The notes under the pieces: model-generated
The model's database searches: none
Seen by the model: only the letters and a program-made list of their open reading frames with translations
Told to the model about the DNA's origin: nothing
Shown: positions 60,328 through 64,000 of the stretch, in pieces
How positions within the stretch are numbered: position 1 is the first letter of the stretch
Layout: every line of letters starts with the position of its first letter
Program-made: the position numbers and the translations under genes
Origin: an uncultured Aquimarina sp.
GTDB lineage: Bacteria > Bacteroidota > Bacteroidia > Flavobacteriales > Flavobacteriaceae
NCBI RefSeq assembly: GCF_947492965.1
Contig: NZ_CANLOZ010000002.1
Coordinates: forward strand, 744,001-808,000
Direction of reading: 5' to 3'
Length of the DNA stretch: 64,000 nt

Positions 60328-61132
60328 CACCTCTGGTAATAAAAAACATACATTGTCCATTCAGGTTAGCCTGAATGGACTTTCTTTTTGTATCGCAAAT
60401 TCAGAAAAAGAAATCATTGCCTTAGAGCAAGATAATTTCGGGATCCACTTGTCTCCAGAACAGGTACTGGATAAAATCAAATATGTATTTGATCACCATC
60501 CTAAGTTCAACAATGATTTCGAAAGTGTAGAAGTTATTTATCAGAATGACTTATATACTTGTGTTCCCAAAGCCTTGTTTGATGAGGAACAGCTCAAAGA
60601 ATACTTAAAATACAATATCAAGGTATTAGAAAATGATTTTATTGCTTATGACGAATTACACCAGCATGATATCATCATAGTATATGTACCCTATGCAAAC
60701 ATCAATAATTTCTTTTTCGACACCTTTGGTACTTTTACCTATAGACATGCCGCTACAATGTTAGTGGACACTTTATTAGCTAAAGAAAAAAATAGCGATA
60801 GTACTAAAATATATGCTCATATGAATGCTGCATCTTTTGATTTAGTCATTACATCAAAAGGTAAACTATTATTAACCAACTCGTATCTGTACGCAAACGA
60901 AGAAGACTTTTTATATTATGTAATGTTTGCAGCAGAACAACTTCGGTTAAACCCAGAAGAGTTTGAACTTATCTTTTTAGGAGACATTACGGAAAGAAGT
61001 AGTTGCTACACTATTGCATATACTTATATTAGACATATAAGTTTTGGAAAAAGAAGTAATCTTATCAATCTTTCAGAAGAAATCTCAACCATTCATGAAC
61101 ATGAACACTATTTGTTATTAAGTCATTTTTAA
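60296..61132 (+). CDS. DUF3822 family protein (actin-like ATPase fold)
   Basis: 278 aa. Core: LSIQVSLNGLSFCIANSEKEIIALEQ (first beta sheet), FESVEVIYQNDLYTCVPKALFDEEQLKEYLKYN, and IYAHMNAASFDLVITSKGKLLLTNSY. DUF3822 is Bacteroidota-specific; a structure from Bacteroides is described as actin-like, the fold also used by PilM of type IV pilus systems. The gene starts inside the preceding pseudopilin-like gene and ends 1 bp before rsmD. Cytosolic. Confidence 0.85.
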   Translation: MTPTLQPQKSNTSGNKKHTLSIQVSLNGLSFCIANSEKEIIALEQDNFGIHLSPEQVLDKIKYVFDHHPKFNNDFESVEVIYQNDLYTCVPKALFDEEQLKEYLKYNIKVLENDFIAYDELHQHDIIIVYVPYANINNFFFDTFGTFTYRHAATMLVDTLLAKEKNSDSTKIYAHMNAASFDLVITSKGKLLLTNSYLYANEEDFLYYVMFAAEQLRLNPEEFELIFLGDITERSSCYTIAYTYIRHISFGKRSNLINLSEEISTIHEHEHYLLLSHF

Positions 61133-61133
61133 T

Positions 61134-61697
61134 ATGCGAATTATCTCAGGAAAATATAAAGGAAAACGGTTACAAGCACCTAAAAAACTACCTGTACGTC
61201 CTACAACCGATATGGCAAAAGAGGGATTATTTAACATTCTTAATCATCATTATGCTTTTTCTGAAGTTACGTTGTTAGACCTTTTTGCCGGTACGGGAAA
61301 TATCAGCTATGAATTTGCATCTCGTGGAACCGAACATATTACTGCAGTAGATGCTCATTATGGATGCGTAGGATATATAAAAAGTATAGCTAAAGAGCTT
61401 GATTTTTCCATAGATACTATCAAAAGTGATGTATATAACTATCTAGAGAAAGTGAAAAGGACGTCTGATATTATTTTTGCTGATCCTCCTTATGATTTTA
61501 CGGTAGAAGAGTTTGCCAAAATACCAGCGTTAGTATTTGAAAACGAATTACTCAATGATGATGGCGTGTTAATTATAGAACATTCTAAGCACACATCCTT
61601 AGAAGACCTTCCTAACTTTAGGAATTCGAGAAAGTATGGAGGTTCTGTTTTTAGCTTTTTTGAAAATGCTTCAGTTGAGGACGATAATCAAGATTGA
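61134..61697 (+). CDS. rsmD: 16S rRNA (guanine(966)-N(2))-methyltransferase RsmD
   Basis: 187 aa. MRIISGKYKGKRLQAPKKLPVRPTTDMAKEGLFNIL, LDLFAGTGNISYEFASRG (SAM site) and catalytic ADPPYDF. Methylates G966 of 16S rRNA. Third gene of the operon with the pseudopilin-like and DUF3822 genes. Confidence 0.95.
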   Translation: MRIISGKYKGKRLQAPKKLPVRPTTDMAKEGLFNILNHHYAFSEVTLLDLFAGTGNISYEFASRGTEHITAVDAHYGCVGYIKSIAKELDFSIDTIKSDVYNYLEKVKRTSDIIFADPPYDFTVEEFAKIPALVFENELLNDDGVLIIEHSKHTSLEDLPNFRNSRKYGGSVFSFFENASVEDDNQD

Positions 61698-61812
61698 AAA
61701 ACATTCTCCTCTATCCTACTTCAAAGGAGAAAATTCTAATTATCCATAAATATCCTAATACGTGTTTAAAAGTGTGATTTGTCTTGGAAAGATCGTATCG
61801 ATATAAAAATCC

Positions 61813-61870
61813 TTGTTCTCGATACAATTTTTCTCCATTCTCATTGCGAAAAATAACTCGAACTGACGTT
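61813..61870 (+). repeat. REP-like element, left copy
   Basis: Contains CGATACAATTTTT, a spacer, then AAAAATAACTCGAACTGACGTT. The minus-strand element at 61951-61997 shares CGATACAATTTTT, AAAAATCACTC and CTGACCGACGT in the same order. Each copy can fold on itself (AATTTTT with AAAAAT). Confidence 0.65.
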
Positions 61871-61950
61871 TTGATAAATATATACCATAATAAAATACCA
61901 CTTAATGATGTCATGGACAGATCAATCGAGAATTATTTAAAAACGAAAAC

Positions 61951-61997
61951 GCACGTCGGTCAGAGTGATTTTTGACAAAAAATTGTATCGAAGACAA
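61951..61997 (-). repeat. REP-like element, right copy (inverted)
   Basis: Minus-strand reading TTGTCTTCGATACAATTTTT, then CAAAAATCACTCTGACCGACG. It has a shorter spacer than the left copy. The two copies together enclose about 80 bp. Confidence 0.65.
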
Positions 61998-62063
61998 GTT
62001 AGTTTTCTTATCCTCTTTTTATAGTATTAAATGAAGCTCATCAAAATTGTATATCACAAAAAC

Positions 62064-62198
62064 TTACTTCCTTTTCTTTTTATTAGATACTCCAAACTGT
62101 CTACGTGCTTTGATCTTATTGTATAGTAGAATGACAACAACAATCAACGCCAAAATAGCAAACCCTCCTCTACCCAATAGGTAATCGATAATGTCCAT
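62064..62198 (-). CDS. Small single-pass membrane protein, 44 aa
   Basis: Complete ATG-to-TAA frame: MDIIDYLLGRGGFAILALIV begins the peptide, one transmembrane helix at about 13-26, then a strongly basic tail (KARRQFGVSNKKKRK). By the positive-inside rule the tail is cytosolic. Composition and layout look like a real small membrane protein rather than noise. Function unknown. Confidence 0.6.
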   Translation of the reverse strand: MDIIDYLLGRGGFAILALIVVVILLYNKIKARRQFGVSNKKKRK

Positions 62199-62284
62199 AC
62201 AAATACTTTTGCTCTAAAGTCGGCAAATATAATCGATACTTACACTAGTAAAAAGAAAACGAAATTGAATCTGAAACTATTACC

Positions 62285-62737
62285 TTAAGCAGACATTACG
62301 CTGGTGCGTATAGAATACTCATCGATACTCGACAGATTGCTTAATGAATGTATCTGATCCGAAGTATTACTAATAATATCTTCATAATACGCTAGTGTTT
62401 TGGCATCAAAACCAGGAGTATCTTCTGCGGTAATCTTGAAAATATCCATCTGATAGATAAAATTATTTAAGATATGATGGCTAGAAGATAGCATGGCTTT
62501 ATAAATTTGAAGTTTTGCATTTTCTAATTTTATTTTTTTGATACGCCTGCGTGCATCTAGTGCTAAGAAAATTCCAAAAATTAAGAAAGGAAGAATTAAT
62601 TCATCGAATCGCAACTGTTCTATCTTAGAAAGTGCGATTAGGATATATTTAAAAATGTCTAATTCTAAAAAAACTGAGGTAAAATAAACGAAGATGGACA
62701 GTGCCAATCCAATAATCGTGAGCTTGTAGTTGTTCAT
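62285..62737 (-). CDS. Two-TM membrane protein of unknown function
   Basis: 150 aa. Hydrophobic segments at about 5-28 and 44-62, then a basic patch (ALDARRRIKKIKLENAKLQ) and a helical cytosolic C-terminal region (SSHHILNNFIYQMDIFKITAEDTPGFDAKT). The SSHHILNNFIYQ stretch resembles the HisKA_2-like dimerisation helix of some sensor kinases, but no ATPase domain follows. It may be a truncated kinase or an unrelated membrane protein. Confidence 0.6.
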   Translation of the reverse strand: MNNYKLTIIGLALSIFVYFTSVFLELDIFKYILIALSKIEQLRFDELILPFLIFGIFLALDARRRIKKIKLENAKLQIYKAMLSSSHHILNNFIYQMDIFKITAEDTPGFDAKTLAYYEDIISNTSDQIHSLSNLSSIDEYSIRTSVMSA

Positions 62738-62988
62738 TATAGGGGTAAGCAGTTTAAATTAATGACGATTCATGACTTGTTTTTACCGTATGATTCATTC
62801 ATTTCTGAAATATAATCATATAAAGATCAAATGTTAAGCAGGCTAAATGTACAAAAAAAATAATACAAAATAATTTTATGCACAATTTATTAACAATGCA
62901 TGCATAGTTATTCACAATTAAGTAAGTTCTGCCAATACCTTTTTCTATGACGTAAACCTAGAACATACATTATCTATAAAACTTGGAA

Positions 62989-63020
62989 TTTGCTATTGAT
63001 ACAGATATGGTGTATTTTTA
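62989..63020 (+). promoter_or_regulatory. Promoter of the ParDE module
   Basis: TTTG (62989-62992), a 20-bp spacer and TATTTTTA (63013-63020), one base off the -7 consensus; the antitoxin ATG follows at 63036. Confidence 0.5.
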
Positions 63021-63035
63021 CATCAAAATAAAATT

Positions 63036-63275
63036 ATGGCTAGGCAAAGTATATCATTCACAAAACCAAATGACGAATGGTTAAAATCTCAGGTAGACAA
63101 TAAGGAATACTCTAGTAAAAGTGAATTGGTAAATGACTTGATAAGACAAGCGCGGAAACAACAAGTTCAAGTTGATTGGATTCGTACTAAATTAGAAAAA
63201 GCTGAAAAAAGTGGATTTACTAATGACAGTAAGGAGGCTATTTTAGCACAGTCTAAGTCTTTACTGAATGACTAA
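63036..63275 (+). CDS. ParD-like antitoxin (ribbon-helix-helix)
   Basis: 79 aa. The N-terminus RQSISFTKPNDEWLKSQVDN and SSKSELVNDLIRQAR form a ribbon-helix-helix of the ParD/CC2985 type. The C-terminal half would wrap the toxin. It overlaps the toxin gene by 8 bp, antitoxin first, as usual. Expected to repress its own promoter. Confidence 0.87.
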   Translation: MARQSISFTKPNDEWLKSQVDNKEYSSKSELVNDLIRQARKQQVQVDWIRTKLEKAEKSGFTNDSKEAILAQSKSLLND

Positions 63276-63552
63276 ATATCGATTAAGTAATGAAGCTAAA
63301 AACGACTTAATTCGTATTCATCATTACGGAGTGCATAAATTTGGAATAACTCAAGCGGGCAAATATTTTGATTCGTTTTTTGAGTATTTTGATATGATAG
63401 CAGAGAGACCGTTTTCTTTCGAATCTGTAGATATTATAAAAAAAGGGTATCGACGTTGTGTGTGTGGAGTGGATAGCATTTATTTTAGAGTGTACGAAGG
63501 TGTCGTGGAAATAATGACAATAATAGGAAGACAACATTTAGACGAACTGTGA
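63268..63552 (+). CDS. ParE/RelE-superfamily toxin
   Basis: 94 aa. KYRLSNEAKNDLIRIHHYGVHKFGITQAGKYFDSFFEYFDMIAERPFSFESV is compressed ParE sequence order; YRRCVCGVDSIYFRVYEGVVEIMTIIGRQHLDEL ends the fold with the conserved Arg. ParE toxins poison DNA gyrase. Complete module with the upstream antitoxin. Confidence 0.88.
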   Translation: MTKYRLSNEAKNDLIRIHHYGVHKFGITQAGKYFDSFFEYFDMIAERPFSFESVDIIKKGYRRCVCGVDSIYFRVYEGVVEIMTIIGRQHLDEL

Positions 63553-63740
63553 TATATTACAATATCATCTACAATACATATCAATGAGTTTAGTATCTTT
63601 ATAAAAAAAATTGTTGTCATAAAATACAAAAAACAACAACCAAAAAACACCAAAAAAAGCGAGTAAAATTTTGCTGTTTTTTTACACAAAAGGGTTGTTT
63701 TTATCTGATAACAAAAACAAGAAGTTCTTATATATACTGA

Positions 63741-64000
63741 TGTACCCATGGTTTAGATTACTATCCGTTTGGGATGCTATTACCTAACCGTAATGGAAAT
63801 GCCTCAGATTATAGATACGGCTTCCAGGGACAAGAAAAAGATGATGAAATCAAAGGAGAAGGGAATTCTATAAACTTTAAATTTAGAATGCATGACCCTA
63901 GAGTTGGACGTTTTCTAAGCTTAGATCCTTTATCAGCAAGTTACCCTCATAATAGTCCATTTGCATTTTCTGAGAATAGAGTTATTGATGGAGTAGAATT
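63741..64000 (+). pseudogene. RHS repeat-associated core domain remnant (5'-truncated, runs off window)
   Basis: Open frame with [46 protein letters not shown], hallmarks of the RHS/YD-repeat core that precedes a variable C-terminal toxin. A stop (TGA 63738-63740) lies just 5' of the domain and the first ATG is inside it (63774), so the usual thousand-residue N-terminal part is absent. Either a displaced RHS C-terminal cassette or a decayed gene; the 3' end lies outside the window. Confidence 0.75.

Larger units (their letters stand above)
61698..62063. other. Gene-poor spacer with inverted REP-like repeats
   Basis: No convincing gene; the short frames here overlap the repeats and lack starts with support. 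Two related copies of a 45-60-bp element lie head to head (61813-61870 plus, 61951-61997 minus). Confidence 0.6.

Noticed and set aside
61711..61914. Minus-strand 67-codon frame after rsmD
   Set aside because: Covers the REP-like repeat and shows no recognisable protein features.
61784..61975. Plus-strand 63-codon frame after rsmD
   Set aside because: Covers the inverted REP-like repeats; composition not protein-like.
63307..63537. Minus-strand frame over the toxin gene
   Set aside because: Opposite strand of a convincing ParE toxin.

Overview
The window looks like chromosomal DNA of a marine-type member of the Bacteroidota, family Flavobacteriaceae (Aquimarina or a near relative would fit, but the genus cannot be proved from the sequence). 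The DNA is AT-rich, and Shine-Dalgarno sequences are weak or absent. Several promoters match the Bacteroidota TTTG-N19/20-TAnnTTTG pattern. Family markers include DUF4290, DUF3822, DUF6495 and START-like proteins, an Oar-like TonB-dependent receptor and a type IX secretion tail.

Layout. (a) 1-6272, minus strand: a fatty/hydroxy-acid catabolism block of two acyl-CoA dehydrogenases, an SDR, an APH-fold kinase and a partial transglutaminase-like gene, with a Crp/Fnr-type regulator upstream. (b) 6351-8445: a 32-codon peptide gene with its own terminator, an HPt protein, and a fusion of a receiver domain to a glycosyltransferase. (c) 8721-12557: DEAD-box RNA helicase, MurA (Asp in place of the fosfomycin-target Cys), DUF4290 and DUF493 proteins. 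(d) 12618-16921: a molybdenum hydroxylase operon (2Fe-2S subunit, Moco subunit, XdhC, MobA-like), whose last gene lacks a normal start codon. (e) 17103-22969: AAA ATPase, RecQ, Fmt, HU, YqgE, class IV aminotransferase, START-like protein. (f) 23051-23982: a Met-type tRNA followed by an exact 350-bp tandem repeat of [tRNA 3' end + terminator + GIY-YIG nuclease gene], with a third, broken copy. (g) 24119-32487: lipoprotein, HisS, ABC permease, DUF6495, Oar-like TonB receptor and the rpsF-rpsR-rplI operon. (h) 32601-34360: two tandem LytTR response regulators, each preceded by the same arrangement of 20-bp-spaced direct repeats. (i) 34390-41796: PriA, three chalcone-isomerase-fold proteins and a DUF2147 protein, YihY, NadC, RlmH. 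(j) 41853-47497, minus: S41 protease, sensor kinase, response regulator, serine hydrolase and two small secreted paralogues. (k) 47700-55581: UbiA-like protein, Maf, a lipoprotein, a secreted GH9 cellulase with a T9SS tail, pterin dehydratase, YebC, small unknowns, a PlsC-like acyltransferase. (l) 55608-61697: a KdsB-KdnB fusion, DUF4126, a RecD-like helicase, a pseudopilin-like protein overlapping a DUF3822 (actin-fold) gene, RsmD. (m) 61698-64000: accessory DNA with inverted REP-like repeats, a 44-aa membrane peptide, a ParDE module and a 5'-truncated RHS remnant cut by the window edge.

Most likely candidates for under-described biology are the tRNA-linked GIY-YIG cassette array, the receiver-glycosyltransferase fusion with its HPt neighbour, the duplicated LytTR regulators with their conserved repeat architecture, and the pseudopilin-like/DUF3822 pair. 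No CRISPR array, rRNA, complete prophage or complete insertion sequence was seen.
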